Below are positions 46,165 through 55,202 of a stretch of DNA of 64,000 nt, piece by piece (position 1 is the first letter of the stretch; every line of letters begins with the position of its first letter). Both the position numbers and the translations under genes were made by a program. The stretch covers positions 1-64,000 of IMG/VR virus record IMGVR_UViG_3300030419_007436; one strand, given 5' to 3'. The notes under the pieces are model-generated. The model was not told where the DNA came from, did not search any database, and saw only the letters and a list, made by a program, of their open reading frames with translations. This DNA is from a virus.

Positions 46165-47767
46165 TTAATAATCCTAGCTCATAAAAATATAAATAATCAA
46201 TTTGAGTTCCCAAAAAGCAGTTAATTGCATCCTTGGGAGTTTCAACGATTGGCTCTCTATCGTTGAAACTTGTATTAAGCAATATTGGCACACCTGTTTT
46301 TTTAAAAAATGTGTCTATCAAACCATAATACCATTCATTATCATTTTTTGTAACAGTCTGTAGTCTTGCAGTGTTGTTGAAGTGTACCACCGCCGGGACT
46401 TTTTCTTTTGCCTCATCTAAAAACTTTATTGCAAAAGACATATATGGGCTGTCTATATCCCTTACAAACCAATTTTTTACCTCTTCTCTGAGGATAGACG
46501 GAGCGAATGGCCTAAACCACTGTCTATGCTTTACTCTCTCATTAACAATATCTTTTGTTTCTGCGTGTCTTGGATCTGCTAAGATACTTCTGTTTCCGAG
46601 GGCGCGGCGTCCGGATTCGGAGCCCCCACCGTAAACTGATACTATTTTTTTATCAATCAACAAATCTACCACATTTTCATCACTAGCTTCTGATATTTTA
46701 ATTTCTCCCGCTGTGACTCTTGAAAATATTTCAGCTTTAATTAATGATTCTTGGTGTCTCTCTCCTAAGTATGAAGAAGAATTATCTTCCCACGTTATTC
46801 TTGGGTTGTCTAAAATATGGTGCCACAAATATCTTGGAGCACCGAGGGCTAGTCCAGCGTCATATGGTATTGGATCCGCATAAATATTATCAATTTCGTT
46901 TTCAAACCAATCATATATTTTTCCAGCAACTACACAGTTCAAAGAAACACCGCCAGAAATACACAAATTTCTTTTTTTAGATTTTCCAACATATTCAGAA
47001 AGAAGATCTTTTATTCTCGCCTCTGTTGCTCTTTGAAGCGCAGCTGCAACATCAAATTTATTATTTTCATTTATGGACGCAAGTTCTTTATATTTTTGAT
47101 AATCAAAATTTTGATTATTATTATAGGATGAAAGATGTTCGTAGAACTGTTTAAAATATTTTTTATGATTCCCTAGGGCGCCCATGGCCATGACTGTTCC
47201 AGCCTGATGTCCTTTTGGATATCCCGCGGACAAGCCAAAAATATCTTTAGTACATCTAGACCAAAATCCTCCAATGTTTGTTGCTTTTTTCTCGCCGTCA
47301 TCAGAAAGGACATCAACTCGATTAATCTTATTACCACTGCCCTCCCAAACTGTAAAGTGTGCTGATACAACATTGTTGCCTTCTTTTTCTTCTCCGCCGC
47401 CATCAATTGTTATAATGAGGGCATCTTCAAAGTTACTAGAAAAGAAAGCGTTTGCGGCGTGCGCCTGGTGATGTCCAACAATAACAATTTTTCCATCATT
47501 CTTTTTGACAATATCTTCCATTTTTTTCCAAGTATTAGGAAATCTTGTGTGTGGGCCACCATGCCAAAGATCAATACCAGTTGTAAAATACTTTATATTC
47601 TTAAAATCATCATATTCCTTAAAAAGAAATTCTAAAGAATCCCCAATTGGTTCTTTAAGTCTTATATATCTTTCAAGCTCTGCGTGAATTTGTGGTATAC
47701 CATTTTCAAGGACGCCAAAAGAACAGTCATGTCCTGAATGAAATCCGGCAATTAATGTTTTATCCAT
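46151..47767 (-). CDS. O-carbamoyltransferase (NodU/CmcH/TobZ family)
   Basis: The 538-aa protein has a Kae1-like N-terminal domain with H99-H100-Q101-A102-H103-A104 (HHQAHA), GGGEEKEG and IGGFWSRCT. Its C-terminal YrdC-like domain carries GGSESGRRALGNRSILADPR, then FRPFAPSIL and LLNTSFNDREPIV. These are the carbamoyl-phosphate and carbamoyl-adenylate binding motifs of NodU/TobZ-type enzymes. It should carbamoylate a hydroxyl of a sugar (or a glycan end) using carbamoyl phosphate and ATP from the host. The length is within the family range (500-600 aa). It overlaps the GT10 gene. Confidence 0.95.
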   Translation of the reverse strand: MDKTLIAGFHSGHDCSFGVLENGIPQIHAELERYIRLKEPIGDSLEFLFKEYDDFKNIKYFTTGIDLWHGGPHTRFPNTWKKMEDIVKKNDGKIVIVGHHQAHAANAFFSSNFEDALIITIDGGGEEKEGNNVVSAHFTVWEGSGNKINRVDVLSDDGEKKATNIGGFWSRCTKDIFGLSAGYPKGHQAGTVMAMGALGNHKKYFKQFYEHLSSYNNNQNFDYQKYKELASINENNKFDVAAALQRATEARIKDLLSEYVGKSKKRNLCISGGVSLNCVVAGKIYDWFENEIDNIYADPIPYDAGLALGAPRYLWHHILDNPRITWEDNSSSYLGERHQESLIKAEIFSRVTAGEIKISEASDENVVDLLIDKKIVSVYGGGSESGRRALGNRSILADPRHAETKDIVNERVKHRQWFRPFAPSILREEVKNWFVRDIDSPYMSFAIKFLDEAKEKVPAVVHFNNTARLQTVTKNDNEWYYGLIDTFFKKTGVPILLNTSFNDREPIVETPKDAINCFLGTQIDYLYFYELGLLIERK

Positions 47768-48493
47768 TTAAATATATCCCCACTCTTTTAATTCATTAGC
47801 CAATATATCAGTAATTAAAGCATGATATTGTTCTGGCACTAGACTTTTCCAAGTACCATTTTTGCCTGTGTATAAATGATGCCCATGAATGTGTCTTTTA
47901 TGTAGTTTTTCTATGAGGCCTTTCTTTTGCAAATCTTCATATCCTGCCTCTTCTTCGTTCCACCCATCATGAAAATCTTTGTAGTTTTTCGATTCCTTTT
48001 TTTGAGAGGAGAAACAAAATTCTTTTTGTATATATTTTTTCTCTTCGTCCGTAATTTTTATCTCTAAAAAATTTTCAAGCTTTTCTAAAAGAAAATCAAA
48101 ATTAACATCGCCTTTTTCGCTATCAAAGAAATCTTCATATTTAAGAAAAAGTACTTCTCTATCTTTATTTTTAACATCATTTTTAAAGAAGTTTAAGTGT
48201 TGTACGGTTGTTTTTTGTGATTGTGCGTGGTTAACCATTTCATGTACGGTCATTTTTTTAGCGCCAGATGATTCGTCAAACCCTTCTTTTCTAAGACCGA
48301 GTGTGAACGTTCTCCAATGAGAAGTACAACAATCTCTAAAATCTCTATAAGTTGCAATTACTTTTTCATCTGAAGAAAAATAATTATGTTTCTGTGGTGA
48401 CGCTTGTCCTCCCCACAAATAATCAATAATATTATAAATTAAAGTTCCGCCGCTCCTGGGAACGCCAAACATTTTTGGTACATTACTACGCAT
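47768..48493 (-). CDS. PAPS-dependent sulfotransferase
   Basis: The N-terminal FGVPRSGGTLIYNIIDYL (P12-R-S-G-G-T17) is the 5'-phosphosulfate loop, YRDFRDCCTSHW is the 3'-phosphate strand, FLKYEDFF the core strand, and TGKNGTWKSLVPEQ the C-terminal G-x-W-K loop. These identify a sulfotransferase domain of about 240 aa. The PAPS it needs could come from the APS kinase in the same cluster. It abuts the carbamoyltransferase (stop and start adjacent) and overlaps the GT2 gene by 8 bases. The acceptor is probably a hydroxyl of the glycan; a protein Tyr is a less likely alternative. Confidence 0.9.
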   Translation of the reverse strand: MRSNVPKMFGVPRSGGTLIYNIIDYLWGGQASPQKHNYFSSDEKVIATYRDFRDCCTSHWRTFTLGLRKEGFDESSGAKKMTVHEMVNHAQSQKTTVQHLNFFKNDVKNKDREVLFLKYEDFFDSEKGDVNFDFLLEKLENFLEIKITDEEKKYIQKEFCFSSQKKESKNYKDFHDGWNEEEAGYEDLQKKGLIEKLHKRHIHGHHLYTGKNGTWKSLVPEQYHALITDILANELKEWGYI

Positions 48494-49247
48494 CTTCTCT
48501 CCCTTCGAGATATCCTCTTTGTTTAATATATGTTGAACATTTAACAGCTAATCTTGCCCTGTCGTCCGCTTCTGCAGTGCCAGAGCGTGGTTTTGAAGGA
48601 TTTCCATAAAATGTATGCATATACAACGGTTCGTCTATAAAACCAACCGATGAATAGCCACCATCCCTTTTCCAGAGTCTGTATAATATAGGCAATGTCA
48701 TTGCGTGATCAGTTGCGATTTTAAACCACTCACCATTCCAATCTAAAAAATTATTCACAGAAATTTCTTTGAGCGCTTTGGCCTTAAAGGTAGACATGTG
48801 ACTTGTTATCCAGGCGCCAGTATATGGATTCCAATTATCATTGGGAATGGGACTGCTGCAGCCAAGTTGCCCATGTGTTAACAAATATCTACTATAAACA
48901 TATTCTAGTTTGTTATTCTCTTCGTATGTTTTCTTTATGGTTTCTAGAGCGGTGTTTCTTCCTAACCAATCATCGCTATCAACAATACAAACAATATCTT
49001 CAGGATCTCTGTCTATGGCGCTGTCGTATATGTTTTTAAGCCTGTATTTTCTTTCTTCGTTTATTTTTATATCAATGCCCTCAACACCTTTATATTTTTC
49101 TAGGTATGAAGCGGTATCATCATCGCTGATGTCATCTATAACGATATGAGATTTGGGTCTAACTGTTTGACTACGTACACTATCAATACAATTAACAACA
49201 AATTTATTCGCATTTCTGCCAGTAGAAATTACATATATATTACTCAT
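48486..49247 (-). CDS. GT2-family glycosyltransferase
   Basis: The 253-aa product has a GT-A fold opening MSNIYVISTGRNANKF, with HIVIDDISDDDTASYLE (nucleotide strand) and VCIVDSDDWLG (D-x-D metal site), followed by TGAWITSHMSTFKAKALKEI. No membrane segments are present, so it would work on a soluble or membrane-peripheral acceptor. The gene overlaps its neighbours by 8 bases on both sides. The donor sugar cannot be read from the sequence. Confidence 0.92.
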   Translation of the reverse strand: MSNIYVISTGRNANKFVVNCIDSVRSQTVRPKSHIVIDDISDDDTASYLEKYKGVEGIDIKINEERKYRLKNIYDSAIDRDPEDIVCIVDSDDWLGRNTALETIKKTYEENNKLEYVYSRYLLTHGQLGCSSPIPNDNWNPYTGAWITSHMSTFKAKALKEISVNNFLDWNGEWFKIATDHAMTLPILYRLWKRDGGYSSVGFIDEPLYMHTFYGNPSKPRSGTAEADDRARLAVKCSTYIKQRGYLEGREDA

Positions 49248-50043
49248 TTATATATTCCTTAATAATATTCTCCCAGCCAGATATTTTCATTTTTGAAAGA
49301 TCATAAAGTTTGGAGGACATTTCTTCATATTTTTTACTTAGATAATTATAGTTTATGTCTTCCCAATTTTTAACAAATAAAATAGGAAGATCTTTAAATT
49401 CATTCATTGCGATGCTTTCTTTGACTATGGGAATGGTTCTCAAATATAAAGCTTCCCAAGTTCTATGGCAGTCCACGCCATTTCCTCGTGGAGAAAATAC
49501 GAACTTATGAGAGGCTATATCTCTATAATATTCTTTCCAAGATATATTCTTTTTATTAGTAACCCAACTCTCATTTTGAAACAAATCTAAAACGCGCTGT
49601 CTTTCTACGGGGTAAGTTTTGGGATTGATATTTAAGTATACAAAATTTTTGTGTTGTAGTTTCTCTTTGGCTACACCGTTTATGTACACCGCCTTCTCCA
49701 ATGAATTTTGGGGTTGTGATGAATATTTTCCAAGATGACTTGTCATATTAATTCTAAGGTTCATATTTTCTAAACCAATTGGAATTCCAATTAGCCTACT
49801 ATCTTTATAATCCTTGTTTTGAGCAAACCATTTTGTGACATTTTTAGGTATATAAGAGAATCGGTTTTCCTCAATATGATAATCACTATTGTGTGTGACA
49901 AAAACAGACTGTTCTGTGTTGGTATACTCTGTTAAAAAATCTGTTTTACAAAAAGTTATATTTAAATTTTCACATATATCTATAAATTTATTGCCTGTAA
50001 TATATTCTTTTATATCAATATTGTGTTCTAAAAAATTCTCCAT
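49240..50043 (-). CDS. Exostosin-like glycosyltransferase (GT47-type)
   Basis: The C-terminal half holds IASHKFVFSPRGNGVDCHRT, then WEALYLRTIPIVKESIAMNE and LPILFVKNW. This is the exostosin/GT47-type donor-site signature (F-S-P-R-G..C-H-R-T-W-E). The N-terminal 140 residues form the acceptor part. It lies in the overlapping operon with GT2 upstream in transcription of the sulfotransferase. Whether it adds a hexuronic or neutral sugar is not readable from sequence. Confidence 0.82.
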   Translation of the reverse strand: MENFLEHNIDIKEYITGNKFIDICENLNITFCKTDFLTEYTNTEQSVFVTHNSDYHIEENRFSYIPKNVTKWFAQNKDYKDSRLIGIPIGLENMNLRINMTSHLGKYSSQPQNSLEKAVYINGVAKEKLQHKNFVYLNINPKTYPVERQRVLDLFQNESWVTNKKNISWKEYYRDIASHKFVFSPRGNGVDCHRTWEALYLRTIPIVKESIAMNEFKDLPILFVKNWEDINYNYLSKKYEEMSSKLYDLSKMKISGWENIIKEYINE

Positions 50044-50880
50044 TTACACTAGCTCTACAAATTTCTGTTTATATCCTTCAAAATAGGCGCGCTCTAATTC
50101 TGAAAAAACCAGAGACATAATTATTTTAGTGTCCGCCCATATTTCATCTTTATATGGATCTCTATGTAGGTGTACATCAATTACACTGCTGCTTATACAT
50201 TGCATAAATGTCTCTTTCCAAGCACCTCTATCAATTCTTCCGTTTCTCATTCCATATTGGTTTCCGCCGCGCTCAAACATTTGACAATTGTTTGGATAAT
50301 ATTTACTTTCGAAAACTCTTTTAGTTAATATATATTCATCTAAATTCCAACCTTGATCCCAGGTCGATTCCTTAGATAGCATTTTAGAAAGACAATCAGA
50401 CAGGTTTTCTCTCAATGATTTATCACTTATCCCAATCACCTCTTTCCAGATCTTTGCTTTCATTCCTATGTTTCCAATTTTTAAACGTGTATAGTTTGTT
50501 TCATCCGGATCAAATATGTGAATGTCTTTTGAAAAATCTTGCTGATTGAACCATTTGTCTGATATAACAAATTTATCCATATCGTCTGTTATAAGATAAT
50601 CATCATCATTAAATAAAGGATCTGCAGCTGCAAATAACCTTGAGATTTGGGCAACATTACAAGTTCTATATCCCTCAATATGTTTAAAATGATTTATGTG
50701 GGCGCCCACTTTTTCGGCGCTAGTTAAAATCAAATTTAAAATATCGGGAGATATATCGTTGTTATCAACCAAAACAACATAAGGGTGATAGCCCAGCTTT
50801 TTCCAAAAAGCACATGTAATTGGAACAAAAAACAAATAATCTGTATTTGAGTCTACGGATAAGACTGAATATTTTTTCAT
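50044..50880 (-). CDS. GT-A-like glycosyltransferase (278 aa)
   Basis: I place the start at the ATG at 50880 (MKKYSVLSVDSNTDY) because it overlaps the previous stop as ATGA and follows GAGAGG; a TTG start 18 bases earlier is less likely. A GT-A-like DDDYLITDDMDKFVIS motif lies near residue 100, preceded by FFVPITCAFWKKLGY and followed by IGMKAKIW and a WDQGWNLDEY segment. This has the look of a nucleotide-sugar transferase with D-x-D, but it does not match a family I can name. It abuts the GT47-like gene. Confidence 0.8.
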   Translation of the reverse strand: MKKYSVLSVDSNTDYLFFVPITCAFWKKLGYHPYVVLVDNNDISPDILNLILTSAEKVGAHINHFKHIEGYRTCNVAQISRLFAAADPLFNDDDYLITDDMDKFVISDKWFNQQDFSKDIHIFDPDETNYTRLKIGNIGMKAKIWKEVIGISDKSLRENLSDCLSKMLSKESTWDQGWNLDEYILTKRVFESKYYPNNCQMFERGGNQYGMRNGRIDRGAWKETFMQCISSSVIDVHLHRDPYKDEIWADTKIIMSLVFSELERAYFEGYKQKFVELV

Positions 50881-52418
50881 TTTAACCTCTCTACGCAAAG
50901 TCTTCTTTTTTTGGAATTTTTACACTCGCCAGTTTTTAAATTAAACTTCCAATTATGAAGTGGACAAACCAAGTTATCATTCTCATCAACAAACCCTGTT
51001 GTTTCTAGGTCTGCGAGCATATGAGGACAATATTTCTGAACCTTATATTTATCACCTTTGTGTTCTAAAATAAAATTTTCTTCTGTTGATACTCTTTGGT
51101 TATAAAGACTTTCAGATATTCTTAATCTTGTGTTGTCCATATTTCTTAGTAGAGCAAACAAAATATCATCATATTCATCTGGTCTTCTATATGCTTTAAA
51201 CTTCAAGCTTAAAAAATAATAGTCAAAATCAATAAATTTATTTCCCAATATATGTGCCAATAGGGCACCATCAAAAGAGAAGTGATATCGACAATCTTCA
51301 TTTTCATATTTTTTAAAACACCTTTCCTCATCTTCAGAAAAATTTACAACCCATTTATTTCCATCTATTTCAAATAAAATAGGATAATTTAATTTATTTT
51401 TATATATTTTAGAATTTTTTACAACTTGAATCGTTCTATATCTTAGTAAATCTTCAGCACCGTAGCCAGATTTGATTTCTACGGTTGCAACTCCCTTTTT
51501 CAACTCAAGTCTTTTTTCTTTAACATATTTGTTTATATATTCATCAACATTTTGATATATTTTGTGGCTTTCTTCCGTGTCACATAAAAATTCAATCTGT
51601 TTCTTATCTAATTTAATTATATCATTTGGTATAACCAAATGAGCGTTATGGCCACTATCTTTTATATATTGTACACCTTCATCCATTAAAGGAAAAGGAT
51701 TATGTTTCTTTGCCCTTTCATGATTCCATCTAGATTCTTCTACCCCTGAAAATATTGGGGGCCCTGCGCACGGTATAATATTTTTTGCTTTTGTCCACTT
51801 GGCATAGTTTACCGACCTTTTTAGTACGCCTTCTCTTTTTTTCTCGCATACAGAATTCATCTTTTCTTCTTCATAATTATAAACACATGGCCACCATAGC
51901 GCACTGGAACACTGAAGCATAAGTACATCAATTTGTTTCATTTCTTTAAACTTTTCTGGTTTTAGATGGCAGTCATTTAAGTTCAATATCGTGCTGTGTT
52001 CGTCTTCAACGTATATACAAGAATCCTTGTCTAAATAATCTTCTTCTTTGAATATTTTAATTTTTAAGTTTTTCTTAAAATATGTGTCATCTTCCTCCAT
52101 TTCAAGAATATTTGTAAATCCCATACTTTTTAGTTCGTATTTTAAAGAAAAGTCTTTAAATTTGGGAATACAGACTTGCACATCTTTGTTTATCTTTTGT
52201 AGTGTCCATGGGTCATAATGATCTGCGTGAGAGTGAGAAATATATAGAACGTCTACATCTTTAGTTATTTCTTTAATATCTACATTATCTATCCTGGGAA
52301 ACTGAAGCCAACTAGAAAAAAATGTACCGTCTGGGTTTAACCAGGGATCACATAAAATTTTTATACCATTGTTTTTAATAGACCACCCAGCGTGTCCTAA
52401 GTATTGTATTTCAAACAT
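50877..52418 (-). CDS. Metallo-beta-lactamase-fold and Rieske fusion oxidoreductase (CMAH-like parts)
   Basis: Residues 1 to about 270 form a metallo-beta-lactamase (UlaG-like) domain: LGHAGWSIKNNG and the metal motif H62-S-H64-A-D66-H67, then IIPCAGPPIFSG. Residues about 455-510 form a Rieske domain with C464-x-H466 and C485-x2-H488. The two domains occur together in CMP-N-acetylneuraminate hydroxylase (CMAH), where to my knowledge the Rieske part is N-terminal; here the order is reversed. A hydroxylating oxidoreductase acting on an activated sugar is therefore a reasonable inference, not a proven one. It overlaps the neighbouring glycosyltransferase by 8 bases. No reductase partner is in the window. 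Confidence 0.88.
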   Translation of the reverse strand: MFEIQYLGHAGWSIKNNGIKILCDPWLNPDGTFFSSWLQFPRIDNVDIKEITKDVDVLYISHSHADHYDPWTLQKINKDVQVCIPKFKDFSLKYELKSMGFTNILEMEEDDTYFKKNLKIKIFKEEDYLDKDSCIYVEDEHSTILNLNDCHLKPEKFKEMKQIDVLMLQCSSALWWPCVYNYEEEKMNSVCEKKREGVLKRSVNYAKWTKAKNIIPCAGPPIFSGVEESRWNHERAKKHNPFPLMDEGVQYIKDSGHNAHLVIPNDIIKLDKKQIEFLCDTEESHKIYQNVDEYINKYVKEKRLELKKGVATVEIKSGYGAEDLLRYRTIQVVKNSKIYKNKLNYPILFEIDGNKWVVNFSEDEERCFKKYENEDCRYHFSFDGALLAHILGNKFIDFDYYFLSLKFKAYRRPDEYDDILFALLRNMDNTRLRISESLYNQRVSTEENFILEHKGDKYKVQKYCPHMLADLETTGFVDENDNLVCPLHNWKFNLKTGECKNSKKRRLCVERLK

Positions 52419-53232
52419 CTAATTTTTGCCTTACAGTATCGCTAACAAATCTACAATCTCCAAATTTTGACATTCTAGAAAATAAAACAATTTTATTTGG
52501 ATCTAAAGTATAAGATGGATCAAAAGATACTAATGTCTGCTGATCTCCGTATTTATTAAGTATATCACTTTCATAGTCCTGTTGTAAATTATATTTTTCT
52601 ATCAGTAACGATAAAATAGACTGATCCTGACGATGTTCTATACATAGTGATTCTGGTCCGTCAGGTTTTTTAACAGTTGTATCGGGGCCTATTATTTCTA
52701 AATTTAATGAACAATTATACATTTCATTAATAAATTGAGAGTTTGTATGATTTGATTCATAACATTGATACCCGGCCCAATATTGGGGGGCGTCGCGATA
52801 TCTTTCACTATCACACCCCATTTGTGTAAAACAAGCTTCAGTGGTCCAATATTTATTTTTTAATTGTTCTGGATGATATTTTAAAAACAAGCAGCCACTC
52901 TTTTTAACGTCTTTTTTAAGCTCAACTGTCATATTAACAAATGCATTTGTAGCATCAGAGTAAATGAAGTCATGGCCAAATTTCGAAGCGCCATGGATTG
53001 CGGCGACTTTATAGAAAAACATTCTAGGAGAGTGAGCATAATCGCAGACTCTTTCCACTTCTTTTAATATTATTTGAGATCCATATCTGTTTTGTAAAAA
53101 ATCTAAATAAACCTCATCTAAATCAAAATAATAGAATAAAATTTCTTTGTTAAAAGAGTTGTGTTTGTAGCTTTCAATTAAATTAATGGAAGAAAGAAAA
53201 AACTTATTATTTGTTACAGTAGAGAGTATCAT
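52411..53232 (-). CDS. Glycosyltransferase-like protein (273 aa)
   Basis: The protein has a short GT-A-like layout (ILSTVTNNKFFLSSINLIES at the start, DFIYSDATNAFV as a candidate D-x-D loop, HRQDQSILSLLIEKY near the end). This is the arrangement seen in uncharacterised transferases of O-antigen and capsule loci; the H-R-Q-D-Q-S-I-L motif is typical of them. It overlaps both the MBL-Rieske gene (8 bases) and the GT4-GT2 gene (4 bases). No firm family call is possible. Confidence 0.78.
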   Translation of the reverse strand: MILSTVTNNKFFLSSINLIESYKHNSFNKEILFYYFDLDEVYLDFLQNRYGSQIILKEVERVCDYAHSPRMFFYKVAAIHGASKFGHDFIYSDATNAFVNMTVELKKDVKKSGCLFLKYHPEQLKNKYWTTEACFTQMGCDSERYRDAPQYWAGYQCYESNHTNSQFINEMYNCSLNLEIIGPDTTVKKPDGPESLCIEHRQDQSILSLLIEKYNLQQDYESDILNKYGDQQTLVSFDPSYTLDPNKIVLFSRMSKFGDCRFVSDTVRQKLDV

Positions 53233-55202
53233 GCATCTTTATATTTCTCGTATACTTCTTCTTCTTCTTTTCTTTTCCAAGAGAAATTTTCAGGATTTGT
53301 TGAAATTCCTGTAGGATTAAAATAATATAATCCAAGAGGATTAGAATTAATTTTCTTATACGTAGACCCTTTTGAAGCCGCTCTCAACCACATTTCCCAA
53401 TCCCCTGCAGATTTGTATTTTTGATCAAACAATCCAGCCTCTTTATGTAAAGATTTTCTCCACATTGGAGAAGAGTGAGGCATGTTAATCATCTTGAGAT
53501 TATCAAAAGAGAATTCTGGAAAATTATACCTTCTTTCATTTGAGGAATTTTGTTCCCATGTTTCATTTGGTTTGTCAGTTATTAACATATCCGCATAAAC
53601 TAAATCAATGTCTGAATTTTTATATAGTTCTTTTGCATGTGCCTCCAAAGACCAAGGAGCCTTTCTATCATCTAAGTTTGCATTTGTTAGATATTCTCCA
53701 CTTGACATTTCAACACCCATATTCCAAACACTATAAATGCCCGGATCAGAATCAAGTTTCTTATAAACTATATTATCAGGATATTTTTCTAAATACTCGT
53801 TGATTACTTCTTCTTCATTGTGAGGAGAGTTAGCATTAATCAAAATTAATTCACATTTATCCTTAAAGATAGTTTGTCTAGTAATGTCTTCTAGGAATGA
53901 CTTAATAAATTCATCCCCTTTATAAACAGATGTTATGATAGAGACTTTTGGTAGTTCATTAGAAGACACGGAAACCAATTTTTCTCCGGCAATCAATTCA
54001 GCCATTTTTGCATACTGATCTTCTTCTTTAAAATTTTCAACTACAAATTTTTTAAGATCTTTTGCCTGCTTTTTAAACCGACCATATTCCTTATACATTT
54101 CTCTAAGGCGCATTTTATATGAACCTTGTTGTGGATAACACCACATAGAATTTTTTTCTAATACCCCTTCCCAAACGCTACTTTCTGGAATCGGTTTAAT
54201 ATCATAATCTATTCGAGAGAAATGCGGGCGCATTTTTACTTTGCCGCTCTTTTTCTCTTTTTTTGGAGCAAAAAGAAAATCAACATGACCACTCCATTCT
54301 GGCGCCATCACAGGAAGGCCGGAATAAGCAGCTTCAAATATCGGCAGACCGAAACCTTCGCCATGAGCTAAAGAAACAAGTGCTTTAATTTGTGGATGTT
54401 TATATAGAGAGTGCATTTGTTGATCTGACATATCGCCATGAAGAAGATATATCTTACACTTTCTATTTTCATACTTGGATATAAACTTTGTTAATTTATC
54501 TACTGCATCATATCTATCACTTATTGAGTTTCCAGTTGCAAATGTTTTAACCACCAAGCCAACATCAGGGTTGTCAATAAATTCTTCCATAAACCAACTA
54601 ATCGTGTTTTCCAAATTTTTTCTTGGCCCCCATTGGGCAACAGTAAGAAAATTAAATTTAGAACTCAACTCTAAATCCAAATCAACTTCTTCATATTCCT
54701 TAACTGGGTAATGTACAACAGATATTTCTTTGTTGCACGAAAGTGTCATTTTTTGACCAGTTTCTTTATCAACCCCTTGATATGAAGACGCTTGATATAC
54801 ATTTTTTGAATGGCTCGATACAGTAATTACCCTATCCATCATATTCGCTTTTTCTAACCAAACTGGGGCAACTCTATTCGTTTCAATACCAGCCGTAATT
54901 CCAACATTAACCGGCGCCATTTTTTGCCATTCATTGGGAATTGTTACTTGTATGCTCATATCAAACCGAACATCTCCTTTAGTTTCAGTTTGATAATTAG
55001 CTGTTTTTTTGACCAAGGTGTCAAACCATTGTCGTTCTTCATCATCTGCAGATATCCATCCACATTGTCCCCAATTAACTGGTAAAACATAAAGGTCAAA
55101 GATGTCTTCATGTTTTCTCAGTGATCGGAGTACAAAACGTCCATGTTCACCATATCCAGAGCGCGTCAAAAAAGGTGCTCTTACTATTACTTTCTTTTTC
55201 AC
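53229..55202 (-). CDS. Two-domain glycosyltransferase, GT4 plus GT2 (657 aa)
   Basis: I start at GTG 55202 because it overlaps the previous stop as GTGA with AAGGAG 5 bases upstream; a TTG start at 55223 is possible. The first ~400 residues are GT-B (GT4): WGPRKNLENTI, and SLAHGEGFGLPIFEAAYSG with the acidic E-G-F-G-L-P-x-x-E donor motif. The last ~240 residues are GT-A (GT2): PKVSIITSVYKGDEFIKSFL, TNANLDDRKAPW, AGDWEMWLRAASKG. One chain therefore could add two sugars in sequence. It overlaps both neighbours by 4 bases. Confidence 0.92.
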   Translation of the reverse strand: MKKKVIVRAPFLTRSGYGEHGRFVLRSLRKHEDIFDLYVLPVNWGQCGWISADDEERQWFDTLVKKTANYQTETKGDVRFDMSIQVTIPNEWQKMAPVNVGITAGIETNRVAPVWLEKANMMDRVITVSSHSKNVYQASSYQGVDKETGQKMTLSCNKEISVVHYPVKEYEEVDLDLELSSKFNFLTVAQWGPRKNLENTISWFMEEFIDNPDVGLVVKTFATGNSISDRYDAVDKLTKFISKYENRKCKIYLLHGDMSDQQMHSLYKHPQIKALVSLAHGEGFGLPIFEAAYSGLPVMAPEWSGHVDFLFAPKKEKKSGKVKMRPHFSRIDYDIKPIPESSVWEGVLEKNSMWCYPQQGSYKMRLREMYKEYGRFKKQAKDLKKFVVENFKEEDQYAKMAELIAGEKLVSVSSNELPKVSIITSVYKGDEFIKSFLEDITRQTIFKDKCELILINANSPHNEEEVINEYLEKYPDNIVYKKLDSDPGIYSVWNMGVEMSSGEYLTNANLDDRKAPWSLEAHAKELYKNSDIDLVYADMLITDKPNETWEQNSSNERRYNFPEFSFDNLKMINMPHSSPMWRKSLHKEAGLFDQKYKSAGDWEMWLRAASKGSTYKKINSNPLGLYYFNPTGISTNPENFSWKRKEEEEVYEKYKDA

